A stretch of 64,000 bases of DNA from Desulfovibrionaceae bacterium (GCA_015709205.1 JACCQO010000015.1:1-64000); one strand, 5' to 3'; shown: positions 27,690 through 42,990, counted from the stretch's first letter. The notes: generated by a model from the sequence alone, not told the origin. Translations and numbers: made by a program.

Positions 27690-28319
27690 CTACGGCAGGC
27701 TTGAAGGCGGGAAGACCAGGCCGGTCTCCCAGCAGTGCACCAGGGCCGGAGTGAGCAGGTCGCGGCACTGTTCCGCCAGATAGGCCAGTTCGTCGCGGTC
27801 CACGAACATGCCGTCCTCGCTTGCGGCGGACGCGGGCACCTCGCGCACGCGCACGGCGGCGTACAGCGTCACGAACTCGTTGCCCGTGGCCGTGGAGGCG
27901 GGCACGGCCATGCGCAGGGTCAGGCGCGACGCGCGCACGCCCAGGTCGCGCTCCAGGTGTCGATGCGCGGCCTCCTCGCGCGACTCTCCGACGCGCACGT
28001 GGCCCGCGGCCGAAACGTCCCAGCGGCCGGGGAACAGCCGCCGCCCGGGCCCGCGCTTGCGCAGATAAAGCCGCCCGCGCGCGTCGTAGAGCAGCACGAT
28101 GACCGCGCGGTGACCCAAGCCCTGGCGGTGGACCTCCTCCAGGGGCAGCATGGCCACGGGCCGGTCCCGGGCATCGACCACCTCGACCCGCTCCGCGCCG
28201 CCGGACCCGGCCGCGCCGGAAACGCCGCCCGCCAGGATCGAGGAAACGCGGGCCAGGGCCGCGTCCGCCGCCTGTCTCGGGAAGAGGGGCACAGAGATGT
28301 TTGGATTTTTTTGCGACAT
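27690..28319 (-). CDS. Nudix hydrolase (Idi/YfcD-like)
   Basis: A 209-residue protein with a low-complexity first 40 residues and then VEVVDARDRPVAMLPLEEVH and LYLRKRGPGRRLFPGRWDVSAAGHV, typical of YfcD/isopentenyl-isomerase-like Nudix proteins. The Nudix box reads GHVRVGE..RHLERDLGV: the central Glu pair of REuxEE is replaced by R and D. Idi-like members also deviate here, so activity may be retained. Substrate unknown. The start is only 17 nt from the divergent rimI start. Confidence 0.82.
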   Translation of the reverse strand: MSQKNPNISVPLFPRQAADAALARVSSILAGGVSGAAGSGGAERVEVVDARDRPVAMLPLEEVHRQGLGHRAVIVLLYDARGRLYLRKRGPGRRLFPGRWDVSAAGHVRVGESREEAAHRHLERDLGVRASRLTLRMAVPASTATGNEFVTLYAAVRVREVPASAASEDGMFVDRDELAYLAEQCRDLLTPALVHCWETGLVFPPSSLP

Positions 28320-28336
28320 GGCGCTACACTCCGGGG

Positions 28337-28989
28337 ATGGACGCAGAAAAGCACGAGCCGGGCCGCGCGAAACGGGACGGGGCGGGGCTGGACGGCCTCA
28401 CGGCCGAGGCCGTGGCCCGGGCCGAGTTCGCGCGCCTGACCCAAAGCGACCTCGGCCAGGTGCTGGAACTGGAACGCGCCTGCTTTTCCACGCCCTGGAA
28501 CGAAAAGCAGTTCAACCTTGCCCTGCAACAGAAGATCTTTCATCTCTTCGGGCTCAAGGCGAACGGCGACCTGCTGGCGTACATGGCCTTCTACCATGCG
28601 GCCGACGAGATGGAAATCCTGAACATCGGCGTGGCCCCGGCGCACCGCCGCAGGGGCGCGGGCCGACGCCTCCTGGGCCTGGTCCTGGGCATCGCCCGGC
28701 GCATGGGCGTACGCCGGGCCTTCCTGGAGGTGCGGCGCTCCAATGCGCCCGCCCGGACCCTTTACGCCGGGTTCGGGTTCGAGCACGCCGGCGTGCGCGC
28801 TGGCTACTACACGGACACGGGCGAGGACGCCCTGGTCCTGTGCCGCGACCTGGACGGCGAGGTGGCCTTCGACGCGCGGCGCGCCGCCGGAGCGCAGCCC
28901 AGCGCAGCAACGAGCGAAAACGAGACCGCGGGGGCCGGACGCCCGCCCGCGGGCCAACGGCACAACCCTCCAGCCAAGGAGCCGATTCC

Positions 28990-28993
<4 letters not shown>
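28337..28993 (+). CDS. rimI: Ribosomal-protein-alanine N-acetyltransferase RimI-like
   Basis: GNAT acetyltransferase of 218 residues. Acetyl-CoA loop GVAPAHRRRGAGRRLL and the later VRRSNAPARTLYAGFGF are typical of RimI, which acetylates the N-terminus of ribosomal protein S18. About 30 N-terminal and 45 C-terminal residues (Ala/Gly/Pro rich) exceed the usual ~150. The ribosome site is weak. Its stop overlaps the tpiA start by 4 nt. Confidence 0.85.
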
Positions 28994-29742
<749 letters not shown>

Positions 29743-29778
29743 TCCCCACCTGCGTGAAAACGCCCAAGGAGCTCTGAA

Positions 29779-30192
29779 TTGCAAGCCTTTGTCCTGACCC
29801 TGCACGTCATCGCCTGCATCGTCCTCATCTGCCTGGTCCTGCTGCAGTCCGGCAAGGAAGGCATGGGGGTCATCTTCGGCGGCGGCAGCAGTTCGGTCTT
29901 CGGCAGTTCCGGCGCGGGCGGCCTGCTGGTCAAGCTGACCGCCATCGTGGCCACGGTTTTCCTGATCACGTCGCTGACCTACAACATGATGACCAGCGCG
30001 CCCCGCACCTCGCACTCCGGCAGCATCATGGAGACCACGGAACCCGTGGAGAAGAAGGCCCCGGCCGTGCAGATCGAGGAGACCGCGCCCGCCGAGCAGA
30101 AGGCCGACGCAGCAGCTCCGGCCGAACAGCAGGCTCCCGCCGCGGCGCAGGAGGCTCCGGCTCCGGCCCAGGAGCAGGGGGAAAAGAAGTAG
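29779..30192 (+). CDS. secG: Protein-export membrane protein SecG
   Basis: Small subunit of the SecYEG translocon. Two membrane helices (about residues 3-22 and 52-72) flank the conserved GKEGMGVIFGGGSSSVFG loop. It begins with TTG at 29779 after AAGGAG. The 137 residues exceed the usual 75-110 because of a C-terminal Ala/Glu/Pro/Gln-rich tail (EKKAPAVQIEE..., PAEQQAPAAAQEAP) that should be disordered. tRNA-Leu starts 11 nt after the stop, so the mRNA and tRNA are likely co-transcribed and processed. Confidence 0.93.
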   Translation: MQAFVLTLHVIACIVLICLVLLQSGKEGMGVIFGGGSSSVFGSSGAGGLLVKLTAIVATVFLITSLTYNMMTSAPRTSHSGSIMETTEPVEKKAPAVQIEETAPAEQKADAAAPAEQQAPAAAQEAPAPAQEQGEKK

Positions 30193-30203
30193 AAGAAATT
30201 TGG

Positions 30204-30290
30204 GCCGAAGTGGTGGAACTGGTAGACACGCTATCTTGAGGGGGTAGTGGACCAACGTCCGTGGGGGTTCGAGTCCCCCCTTCGGCACCA
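30204..30290 (+). tRNA. tRNA-Leu (anticodon GAG)
   Basis: Class II tRNA with a long variable arm. Acceptor GCCGAAG/CTTCGGC, anticodon stem CTATC/GGTAG around TTGAGGG giving GAG (reads CTC/CTT), T-loop GGGTTCGAGTCCC and encoded CCA. Confidence 0.95.
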
Positions 30291-30298
30291 TCGTTCAT

Positions 30299-30332
30299 AG
30301 AAGTCCCGGCCGTTCGGCCGGGACTTTTTTTT
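30299..30332 (+). terminator. secG-tRNA-Leu terminator
   Basis: Stem AAGTCCCGGCC/GGCCGGGACTT with loop GTTC, then eight T. Confidence 0.93.
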
Positions 30333-30379
30333 CGCCCGCGCCCGGATGGCGTACCGGGCACCCCGACGCGCCCGCCGCG

Positions 30380-30408
30380 TTGACCCGCCTCCGTCGCCAC
30401 GCTACAGT
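30380..30408 (+). promoter_or_regulatory. Promoter of the first hybrid kinase gene
   Basis: -35 TTGACC (30380-30385), 17-bp spacer, -10 TACAGT (30403-30408), 60 bp before the ATG at 30469. Confidence 0.6.
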
Positions 30409-30468
30409 CGCCGAACGTCCGTGCCCCGACCCGGGTCCGCACGGACAGTTCTCGTTTCCGGGGCAGCA

Positions 30469-33513
<3,045 letters not shown>

Positions 33514-33725
33514 CCCCGTCCGTCGGCGTCGGGCCGCGCTGGGCCGCGCCATGAGGACCGTTTCGTTACCATTGACTTGCCCCTGGATCGCCGCTACGTC
33601 TTGAAGAATCCGGGGGGAGGGAACAGCCCGACCCCTGCGACGCCCAAAGGACGTGCGCCTGCGCGGAAACCCGCTGAGCCCGAGCCCGGGAAGCCCGACC
33701 GAGCACAAAAAGGAAACGACGCGAC

Positions 33726-34097
33726 ATGGGCCTGATCCTCGTCATCGACGATGCGCCGATCATCCGCGAGCTGCTCAAGAGCGTGCTCGAAGCCGACGGC
33801 CACGAAGTGCTTACCGCAGAAGACGGCGACACGGCCCTGGGCCTGTTCGCGACCCGGGACGTGGACCTGAGCATCGTGGACATCTTCCTGCCCGGCCGCG
33901 GCGGGCTGGAGGTCATCGGCGAACTGGTGACCAAGCCCGGCCACCGCGTCATCGCCATTTCCGGCGGCGAGGCCTTCAACCCCGGCTCCGTGCTGGAACT
34001 GGCGGACATCTACGGCGTGGCGCGGACCTTTTCCAAACCCATCGACACCCGGGAACTGGCCCGGGTCGTCAAGGAACTGCTGGCCGCGGCCGACTGA
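33726..34097 (+). CDS. Stand-alone response regulator receiver (CheY-like)
   Basis: A 123-residue REC domain: acidic pair DDAP near the start, phospho-acceptor in SIVDIFLPGRGG, Ser/Thr switch in IAISGG and the Lys in FSKPID. No output domain. It lies 212 bp after the hybrid kinase and before rubredoxin, in the same direction. Probable role: terminal or shuttle receiver for the HPt domains of the neighbouring hybrid kinases (inference). Confidence 0.88.
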   Translation: MGLILVIDDAPIIRELLKSVLEADGHEVLTAEDGDTALGLFATRDVDLSIVDIFLPGRGGLEVIGELVTKPGHRVIAISGGEAFNPGSVLELADIYGVARTFSKPIDTRELARVVKELLAAAD

Positions 34098-34145
34098 GCC
34101 GACTCCGGCAGAACCCCATCAACACCCGTTTCGGAGGCCACTGTC

Positions 34146-34301
34146 ATGGACAAATGGGAATGCCCCTGCGGCTACGTGTACGATCCCGCCGAAGGCGACG
34201 CCGAGAACAACATCCCGGCCGGAACCCCCTTCGAGGACCTGCCCGACGACTGGACCTGCCCCAAGTGTGGGGCGGAGAAGGAATACTTCGAGAAAGTCTA
34301 G
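34146..34301 (+). CDS. Rubredoxin with CxC N-terminal knuckle
   Basis: A 51-residue protein, short but unmistakable: [15 protein letters not shown] at the start and [12 protein letters not shown] near the end. Four cysteines (C6, C8, C38, C41) would bind one iron and carry one electron. Standard rubredoxins have CxxCG in the first knuckle; here one residue lies between the cysteines (C6-P-C8-G). The C-terminal knuckle CPKCG is normal. GGAGG precedes the ATG. It sits 48 nt after the receiver gene and before a strong terminator, so it is probably co-transcribed with the receiver. Confidence 0.93.
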   Translation: MDKWECPCGYVYDPAEGDAENNIPAGTPFEDLPDDWTCPKCGAEKEYFEKV

Positions 34302-34316
34302 GCGCGCGCGCCCTGC

Positions 34317-34344
34317 AGCGGCCCTCCGGGGCCGCTTTTTTTTT
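34317..34344 (+). terminator. Terminator after rubredoxin
   Basis: Stem AGCGGCCC/GGGCCGCT with loop TCCG, then nine T. Confidence 0.92.
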
Positions 34345-34462
34345 GCCCGCCGGGCCGGGGGCTCAAGGGCCGTTATTTTTTGCTCCCGCCCTGTGGACAG
34401 CGGGGGGACGAAGCCGCATACTGAAGGCCTAATTGGCAGTGCCCACAGGCAAGGATGCAACA

Positions 34463-36967
<2,505 letters not shown>

Positions 36968-36986
36968 CGGCCTTTCATTCCGTCCA

Positions 36987-37024
36987 TAAAAAAAGCCGCC
37001 CCGAACGGGGCGGCTTCCTTTTTC
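36987..37024. terminator. Terminator between the hybrid kinase and lysA
   Basis: Stem AAGCCGCCCC/GGGGCGGCTT with loop GAAC; A-tract on the left and CCTTTTT on the right, so it can serve both convergent genes. Confidence 0.92.
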
Positions 37025-37039
37025 CATGAAACCGGCCAG

Positions 37040-38275
37040 CTACAGTTCCAGGGCCACCAGGTCCTCATAGCTTTCGCGGCGCCGGGCCAGGATTGCGGCA
37101 TCGCCGCTCACCAGCACCTCGGCCGCGCGCGGGCGTGAGTTGTACTGCGAGCTCATCACGAAGCCGTAGGCCCCGGCCGAAAAGGCGGCCAAGTACTCCC
37201 CGGCCTCCACGGTCGGCAGCTCGCGATCGCGGGCCAGAAAATCGCCGGACTCGCAGATCGGGCCGACCACGTCCACGTTCAGCACCGGCCGCTGCTTGGG
37301 CTCCACCTCGGCGATGCGATGGAAGGAGCCGTAGAGCGAGGGACGGATGAGGTCGTTCATGGCCGCGTCCACGATGACGAAATGCTTGCTGGGCGTGTCC
37401 TTGACGTAGGTCACGCGCGTCACCAGGATGCCCGCGTTGCCCACGATGACGCGCCCGGGCTCCAGGATCAGGGTCAGGTCCGTGCCCGCGAGCACCTTGG
37501 ACACGGCCGCGCCGAACTCGCGCGGATGCGGCGGGGTCTCCTCGTCGTAGGTGATGCCCAGGCCGCCGCCCAGGTCCAGGTAGCGGATGGCCACGCCCAG
37601 GTCGGCCAGGCGCGCCCGGAAGTGCATGATCTTGTCCAAGGCCTCCATGAAGGGATCGATGGTCGTCAGCTGCGAGCCGATGTGGCAGTCGATGCCCACG
37701 GGCTCCACGCCCTCCATGTCCCGCGCGGCCTGGTAGGCGGCCAGGGAGGTCTCCATGTCCAGGCCGAACTTGCTCTTCTTCAGCCCCGTGGCCACGTAGG
37801 GGTGGGTCTTGGGGTCCACGTCCGGGTTGATGCGCAGGCTGATGCGCGCCGTGGTGCCCATGTCGCGGGCAATGGCGCCGATGCGCGCCAGCTCGGCCTC
37901 GGACTCCACGTTGAACATCAGGATGCCCGCGGTCAGGGCCTCGCGGATCTCCTCGTCGCGCTTGCCCACGCCGGAATAGACGATCTTGTCCGTGGCCACC
38001 CCGGCCTTGCGGGCGCGGTAGAGTTCGCCGCCGGAGACGATGTCCATGCCCGCGCCCATGGAGCCGAGCAGGGAGAGCACGCGCAGGTTGGAATTGGCCT
38101 TGACCGAGTAGCAGGTCATGTGCGGGCAGGAGAAGGCCGAATCGAAGGCCTCGAAGTGCCGCCTGAGCGTGGCTTCGGAGTAGACGTAGAGCGGGGTCCC
38201 GTAGGTGCGCGCCAGCTCGGGCACGGGGACGTTCTCGGCGTGGAGCACGCCGTCCTTGTATTCGAAATGGTGCAT
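37040..38275 (-). CDS. lysA: Diaminopimelate decarboxylase
   Basis: PLP enzyme converting meso-diaminopimelate to lysine. PLP-lysine motif YSVKANSN near residue 59, HIGSQL, the glycine-rich loop LGGGLGITY and the substrate-site CESGDFLA are intact in 411 residues. AAGGAG precedes the ATG. With dapL at 48.8 kb it supplies both ends of the DapL-type lysine route. It stands alone on the minus strand after its own promoter. Confidence 0.96.
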   Translation of the reverse strand: MHHFEYKDGVLHAENVPVPELARTYGTPLYVYSEATLRRHFEAFDSAFSCPHMTCYSVKANSNLRVLSLLGSMGAGMDIVSGGELYRARKAGVATDKIVYSGVGKRDEEIREALTAGILMFNVESEAELARIGAIARDMGTTARISLRINPDVDPKTHPYVATGLKKSKFGLDMETSLAAYQAARDMEGVEPVGIDCHIGSQLTTIDPFMEALDKIMHFRARLADLGVAIRYLDLGGGLGITYDEETPPHPREFGAAVSKVLAGTDLTLILEPGRVIVGNAGILVTRVTYVKDTPSKHFVIVDAAMNDLIRPSLYGSFHRIAEVEPKQRPVLNVDVVGPICESGDFLARDRELPTVEAGEYLAAFSAGAYGFVMSSQYNSRPRAAEVLVSGDAAILARRRESYEDLVALEL

Positions 38276-38413
38276 GCAAAGATTCTCCTTGGGATGGACG
38301 AATGCGCTTGAGGGAATCGGGATCGAAGCGGTGCGGCAAACGCCTTCCTAAAGTCTTGGGCCCGCTTTGTCCAGAGGCGCGCAACGGCCGCGGGCGAGGC
38401 CCGAAAAGGCCTC

Positions 38414-39001
38414 CTAGGGCGCGGCGGGCGCGGCTTCAAGCCGTGCGTCCGGCGGCATGTCCTGGGGCAGCATGTCCTGCTGCTGGGCCTGGGCTTCGCC
38501 GTCCTTGTTCACGGCACTTTTCTCCGTGGCATTTTTTTCCGTGGCATTTTTCTCCGTGGGCCTCGGCGCACGGGTCACGATGACCTTGGAGGGCACGTCG
38601 CCCAGGGAGGAGAGCAGATTGCGGCCCACGACGCGCCAGCGGAACACGTCGCGCGGCGCGTCCGGGCAGTAGCGCAGCCTAAACTGCGGTCCCTGCGCGG
38701 TGAACGCCTTGGAATCGCGCCGAATCTCCAGCCGCTTGTCCGGGTTGAAGGGACACCCCAGGCAGTCCGTCTCGCCGGAAAGCTCCAAGGCGACCAGGGA
38801 CAAGTTGCGCCAGGCTCCGCCCACGCCGGCCGCGACCACCAGGCAGCCGTCGTCCACGTAGCCGGACACGGAATTCCACTTGAATTCCTCGCTCTCGGAC
38901 TGCGGATGCGGCCAATCCTTCTTGCCGCATCCCGCGGCCAGCAGCGCCGCGCCGAACAGAACCAGCGCCGCCACGGCGAACCGAACGAAACGTCGCATCA
39001 T
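38414..39001 (-). CDS. Predicted lipoprotein after mutS
   Basis: A 195-residue protein with a signal peptide and lipobox LLAAGC, giving a lipid anchor. The mature domain has a Cys pair (DCLGC) and ends in a Glu/Gln/Pro/Ala-rich tail after a threefold TEKNA/TEKSA repeat. The ATG lies 1 nt after the mutS stop. I do not recognise the family. A 6-bp hairpin follows the stop but lacks a T-tract. Confidence 0.75.
   Translation of the reverse strand: MMRRFVRFAVAALVLFGAALLAAGCGKKDWPHPQSESEEFKWNSVSGYVDDGCLVVAAGVGGAWRNLSLVALELSGETDCLGCPFNPDKRLEIRRDSKAFTAQGPQFRLRYCPDAPRDVFRWRVVGRNLLSSLGDVPSKVIVTRAPRPTEKNATEKNATEKSAVNKDGEAQAQQQDMLPQDMPPDARLEAAPAAP
38513..38557. repeat. 15-bp tandem repeat in the lipoprotein gene
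   Basis: Three copies of GGCATTTTTCTCCGT (two with one change) in frame, encoding TEKNA-TEKNA-TEKSA on the minus strand. Copy number could vary without breaking the frame. Confidence 0.8.
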
Positions 39002-39002
39002 C

Positions 39003-41723
39003 TCACTCCCCGACCTCGCGCTTGAAACGGGCCAGGAGGGCCAGGGCCTCCATGGGCGTCAGGTTGTCCGGCTCCAGCCGCCGCAGTTCCTCGACCACCG
39101 GGTGCTCGCGAACCTCTCCGGCCCGGTCCCCAGTGGGCCCGGCGGGCTCGAAGCCCGGCAGGAGCCCCTGCGCGGCCTTGACCTCGGCCACGATCTCCTC
39201 GGCCTCGCGCGCCTTCTTTTCCAGCTCGCCCAGGATTTCGCGCGCGCGGGCAACCACGGGGCGCGGCACCCCGGCCAGCCGGGCCACCTCGATGCCGTAG
39301 CTGCGGTCCGAGGGGCCGGGCACCAGGCGGCGCAGGAAAACGATGTCCCCACCGTATTCCTTGATGGCGATGTTCATGTTGCGCACCCCGTCCACCTTGC
39401 CCTCCAGGGCCGTGAGCTCGTGGTAGTGGGTGGCGAAGAGGGTGCGGATCTCGCCGCGCGCGCGGCGCGAGAGCTCCTCGACCACGGACCAGGCCAGGGC
39501 CAGGCCGTCGAAGGTCGAGGTGCCCCGGCCGATCTCGTCGAGAATGACCAGGCTGCGCCGCGTGGCCTGGCGCAGGATGCGCGCGGTCTCGGTCATCTCG
39601 ACCATGAAGGTGGACTGGCCCTGGGCCAGGTTGTCCGAGGCCCCCACACGGGAGAAGATGCGGTCCGCCAGCCCGATGCGCGCCTCGGCCGCGGGCACGA
39701 AGGAGCCGATCTGCGCCAAAATGCAGAGCAGCGCGGCCTGGCGCAGCACCGTGGACTTTCCGGCCATGTTCGGGCCGGTGATGAGCAGGATGCGCCGTTG
39801 CGCGTCCATGCGCAGGTCGTTGGGGATGAACTCCGCGCCCTGCACGGCCTCGACCACCGGATGCCGCCCGGCGCGCACCTCGATCTCGATGCCCTCGTGG
39901 ACCTCGGGCCGCGTCCAGTTCCAGCGCCGCGCCGCGTCGGCCAGGCACTGCCAGTAGTCCAGCCCGGCGAGCACGCCGGACATGTGCGCAAAGCGGTCGC
40001 GCGCCCCTGCCACGGTGCTGCGCAATTCCTGGAACAGATTGTATTCCAGTGACTTGCGTCTGTCCTCGGCCGAGACGAATTTCTCTTCCAGGGCCTTGAG
40101 CGCCTCGGTGGTGTAGCGCTCCCCGGCGGCCAGGGTCTGGCGGCGGATGAAGTGGTCCGGAGCCAGGGCGACCTGGCCCTTGGGCAGCTCGAAGAAGTAG
40201 CCGAAGACGCGGTTGAAGCCGAGCTTGAGCTTGGGCAGGTCGTGCGCGGCGCGCTCGGATTCCAGGAGCTCCTGAAGCTTGGCCTCGCCGTGCTCGGAGA
40301 GGTCCAGCAGTTCGTCCAGCTCGGCGCTGTACCCGGCGCGGAACAGCCCGCCCTCGGTGATCACCGGCGGCGGGGAATCCACCAGGGCACGGCCGAGCAG
40401 GTCCGCGAAATCGTCGAGGTCGTCCCAGGCGGCCAGGAGCCCGGACAGGGAGGCGGGGACGGTCGCCGGGCCAGCGCCCTCGCTGCCGTCCTCGCTGGCG
40501 CCCAGGGCCTCCTCCAGTATCCCGCGCAGCTGCGGCAGGGCCGCGAGGCTGGCGCGCAGGGACACGAAGTCGCGCGGGGCCGAGCGGTTCAGGCAGATGC
40601 GCGTGGAGAGCCGCTCCAGGTCGTAGACCGTGCCCAGGGCCTCGCGCACGCGCTCGCGCAGGCCGTCGGAGCCGAAGAACCAGGCCACGGCCTCCTGGCA
40701 GGCGAGCACCGGGCGCACCTCGCGCCAGGGGTGACGCAGCCGCTCGGCCAGGAGCCGCCCGCCCATGGGCGTGAGCGTGCGGTCGAGCACGTGCCACAAC
40801 GTGCCGGGCCCGCGCCGCCCGTCCAACCGGCGGAAGATCTCCAGGTTGCGCTCCGTGACCTCGTCCAGGAGCAGGTGGCGGGAGAGGTCCAGGGGTCGGA
40901 ACTGCCAGAGGCGGATGTTCTCGCGCTTCTGGGTCTGGGTCAGGTAGGAAAGCAGCGCGCCCAGGCAGCGCACGAGCTCGGGCTTGTCGCCAAGGTCCAG
41001 CACGGCCATGTCGGCCACGTCCTGGGCCGCGAGGATCTTCTTCTCGGCCCCGGCGCGGTCGAAATAGGCGCGCGCGGGCACGCGCGTGAGGCGCACGCCC
41101 ACGTCGGCGAGCACCTGGCGCAGCGAGGCGGGCAGGGCGTGGTCCAGGGCGTGGGGCAGCTCCGCGCCTTCGGCCAGGAGCAGTTCGCTGGGGGCCATCT
41201 TCAGGGTCCACTGCAACAGATCCGCGTCGCGCGTGGATTGCAGGCCCGACCATTCGCCCGTGGACACGTCCACCCAGCCCAGGCCCCCGGCGGAGCGGTC
41301 CGCGTCCCAGAACAGGGCGGCCAGGAAGTTGTTGCGCTTGGCCGCCAGGGTGTCGTCCTCCACCTCGGTGCCGGGCGTGCGCACGCGGGTCACGGCGCGC
41401 TTGACCAGCCCCTTGGCCTGGCGCGGGTCCTCGATCTGGTCGCACACGGCCACCTTGTAGCCGCGCTCCAGGAGCTTCTTGATATAGCCCTCGGCCGAAT
41501 GGTGCGGCACGCCGCACATGGGCACGCGGAACTCGGCGTTGGGATTGCGGCAGGTCAGGGTGATGGACAGCTCGCGCGCGGCGGTCTCGGCGTCCTCGTA
41601 GAACATCTCGTAGAAGTCGCCCATACGGTAGAAGAGCAGGGCATCGGGGTACTCGCGCTTGACGCTCAAGTACTGCTCGAACATGGGGGTGAGCTTGCGG
41701 GGCGCTTCGTGCTGCTGGACCAT
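39003..41723 (-). CDS. mutS: DNA mismatch repair protein MutS
   Basis: Recognises mismatches and recruits MutL. N-terminal mismatch motif GDFYEMF (residues 35-41, with Phe37 and Glu39), clamp and lever domains, then the ABC-type ATPase with Walker A TGPNMAGKST near residue 650, LDEIGRGTSTFDG and the FATHYHEL switch. The 906 residues are slightly above average. The ATG at 41723 has no clear ribosome site. It is followed after 1 nt by a lipoprotein gene. mutL is not in the window. Confidence 0.96.
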   Translation of the reverse strand: MVQQHEAPRKLTPMFEQYLSVKREYPDALLFYRMGDFYEMFYEDAETAARELSITLTCRNPNAEFRVPMCGVPHHSAEGYIKKLLERGYKVAVCDQIEDPRQAKGLVKRAVTRVRTPGTEVEDDTLAAKRNNFLAALFWDADRSAGGLGWVDVSTGEWSGLQSTRDADLLQWTLKMAPSELLLAEGAELPHALDHALPASLRQVLADVGVRLTRVPARAYFDRAGAEKKILAAQDVADMAVLDLGDKPELVRCLGALLSYLTQTQKRENIRLWQFRPLDLSRHLLLDEVTERNLEIFRRLDGRRGPGTLWHVLDRTLTPMGGRLLAERLRHPWREVRPVLACQEAVAWFFGSDGLRERVREALGTVYDLERLSTRICLNRSAPRDFVSLRASLAALPQLRGILEEALGASEDGSEGAGPATVPASLSGLLAAWDDLDDFADLLGRALVDSPPPVITEGGLFRAGYSAELDELLDLSEHGEAKLQELLESERAAHDLPKLKLGFNRVFGYFFELPKGQVALAPDHFIRRQTLAAGERYTTEALKALEEKFVSAEDRRKSLEYNLFQELRSTVAGARDRFAHMSGVLAGLDYWQCLADAARRWNWTRPEVHEGIEIEVRAGRHPVVEAVQGAEFIPNDLRMDAQRRILLITGPNMAGKSTVLRQAALLCILAQIGSFVPAAEARIGLADRIFSRVGASDNLAQGQSTFMVEMTETARILRQATRRSLVILDEIGRGTSTFDGLALAWSVVEELSRRARGEIRTLFATHYHELTALEGKVDGVRNMNIAIKEYGGDIVFLRRLVPGPSDRSYGIEVARLAGVPRPVVARAREILGELEKKAREAEEIVAEVKAAQGLLPGFEPAGPTGDRAGEVREHPVVEELRRLEPDNLTPMEALALLARFKREVGE

Positions 41724-41740
41724 GAGGAATGGGGGCTTGC

Positions 41741-41758
41741 GGCCGCCGCGCGGCGGCC
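41741..41758. repeat. 18-bp perfect palindrome between lapB and mutS
   Basis: GGCCGCCGC followed by its exact complement. It could form a cruciform or mRNA hairpin just upstream of mutS. It has no T-tract. Confidence 0.6.
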
Positions 41759-41795
41759 CGTTGTCGCGGAAGCCGCGGCGTGCCGCGGCCCGGCG

Positions 41796-42977
41796 CTAGT
41801 CGCTGAGTTCCAGGCGGAAGCCGATGGAATGCCAGCTGCGGCAGCGCGGGCAAGAGAAGAAGACCTGCTCGCGGCGCAACCCGCAGGTACGGCACACGAA
41901 CCGCTTCACGTGCCGCGCCTGGCCGATGAAGAAGCCGAGCTGGACCTCGAAGACCGAGGACAGCGGCTGCTCGCGCGCGGCCAGGGCCAGCAGTTCCAGG
42001 CGCGCGGGCCAGAAATCGGGATTGACCACCAGGGTGCGCTCGAACCAGCCCTTGGCCTTTTCCACGTCGCCGCAGAGCAAATAAATCCAGGCCCCGTAAT
42101 ATTCAAGGAGCAGGTCCGGTGGCTGCTCCTCGAGCACCGGGATCACGGCGCGGCACATATCCGCCTCGCCGCCCGCCGCGAGCTTGGCCTCGGGCAGGGA
42201 CAGCACGTCGCCCGCCTCCCAGCCCGCACCGGAGGCGCGCGGCTGGCCGTCCAGGGGCGAGGTCTCGCGCGTCTGGCGGATGAGTTCCTCCAGAAGCACG
42301 AACCTGAGGTCCGGCGGCACGTTGGCCAGGGCCAGGCGCAGTTCCGCGCCCACCTTGTTCCAGTCTCCGGCGCAGCGCGCCAGTTCCAGCCGCGTCAGCC
42401 AACCTTCCACGGAGCCGGGATAGACCTTCAGACCGCGCGAAAGCCAGCGCCGCGCCGCGGATTCCTCGCCCTCGGCGTAGGCCTGTTGCGCGCGGCGGAC
42501 CATGAAATGCGCCTGGGCCACGCGATGGCCGAGGCGCTCGTAGTGGCGCGCGGCGGTCTCGAAATCCCCGGCCACGGCGGCCAGGGCGGCCAGTTCCACG
42601 AGGATGGGTTCCTCGTCGCCGAGCAGCCCCCGGGCCTCCTCGAAGGCGTGGTGCGCGCGGTCCAGAAAGCCGCCGCGCTTGTAGTCGCGGCCCAGCTCGT
42701 ACCACGCGCGGCCCTTGAAGCGGTTGTCCAGGCCGGGGCGCACGATGAGGTTGTTGCGGATCTGCACGGCGCGTTCGATCTCGCCGTGAGAGCGGTAGAG
42801 GTTGCCCAGGGCGAGATAGATCTCCACGGCGTCCGGGTTGTTCTTGACCACCCGGGACAGCTCGTTGATGGCCGCCATGGTGTCCTGGGACACCGGGGCG
42901 TAGCCGTCCAGCGGCAGCAGCGGCTCCGGGCCGCCGCGCCTGGGACGATCACCGAAGAGAAAGGACATCAGGCCCAT
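41796..42977 (-). CDS. lapB: LapB/YciM-like TPR protein with C-terminal metal knuckles
   Basis: A 393-residue protein of tandem TPR motifs (about residues 25-330) ending in FVCRTCGLRREQVFFSCPRC, the rubredoxin-like domain that marks LapB. LapB guides FtsH to degrade LpxC and thus controls LPS synthesis. Unlike enteric LapB no clear N-terminal membrane helix is seen, so anchoring would rely on the neighbouring LapA. The ATG at 42977 follows GGAG; ATGs at 42989 and 42968 are alternatives. Confidence 0.85.
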   Translation of the reverse strand: MGLMSFLFGDRPRRGGPEPLLPLDGYAPVSQDTMAAINELSRVVKNNPDAVEIYLALGNLYRSHGEIERAVQIRNNLIVRPGLDNRFKGRAWYELGRDYKRGGFLDRAHHAFEEARGLLGDEEPILVELAALAAVAGDFETAARHYERLGHRVAQAHFMVRRAQQAYAEGEESAARRWLSRGLKVYPGSVEGWLTRLELARCAGDWNKVGAELRLALANVPPDLRFVLLEELIRQTRETSPLDGQPRASGAGWEAGDVLSLPEAKLAAGGEADMCRAVIPVLEEQPPDLLLEYYGAWIYLLCGDVEKAKGWFERTLVVNPDFWPARLELLALAAREQPLSSVFEVQLGFFIGQARHVKRFVCRTCGLRREQVFFSCPRCRSWHSIGFRLELSD

Positions 42978-42990
42978 GGCTGGCTCCATG

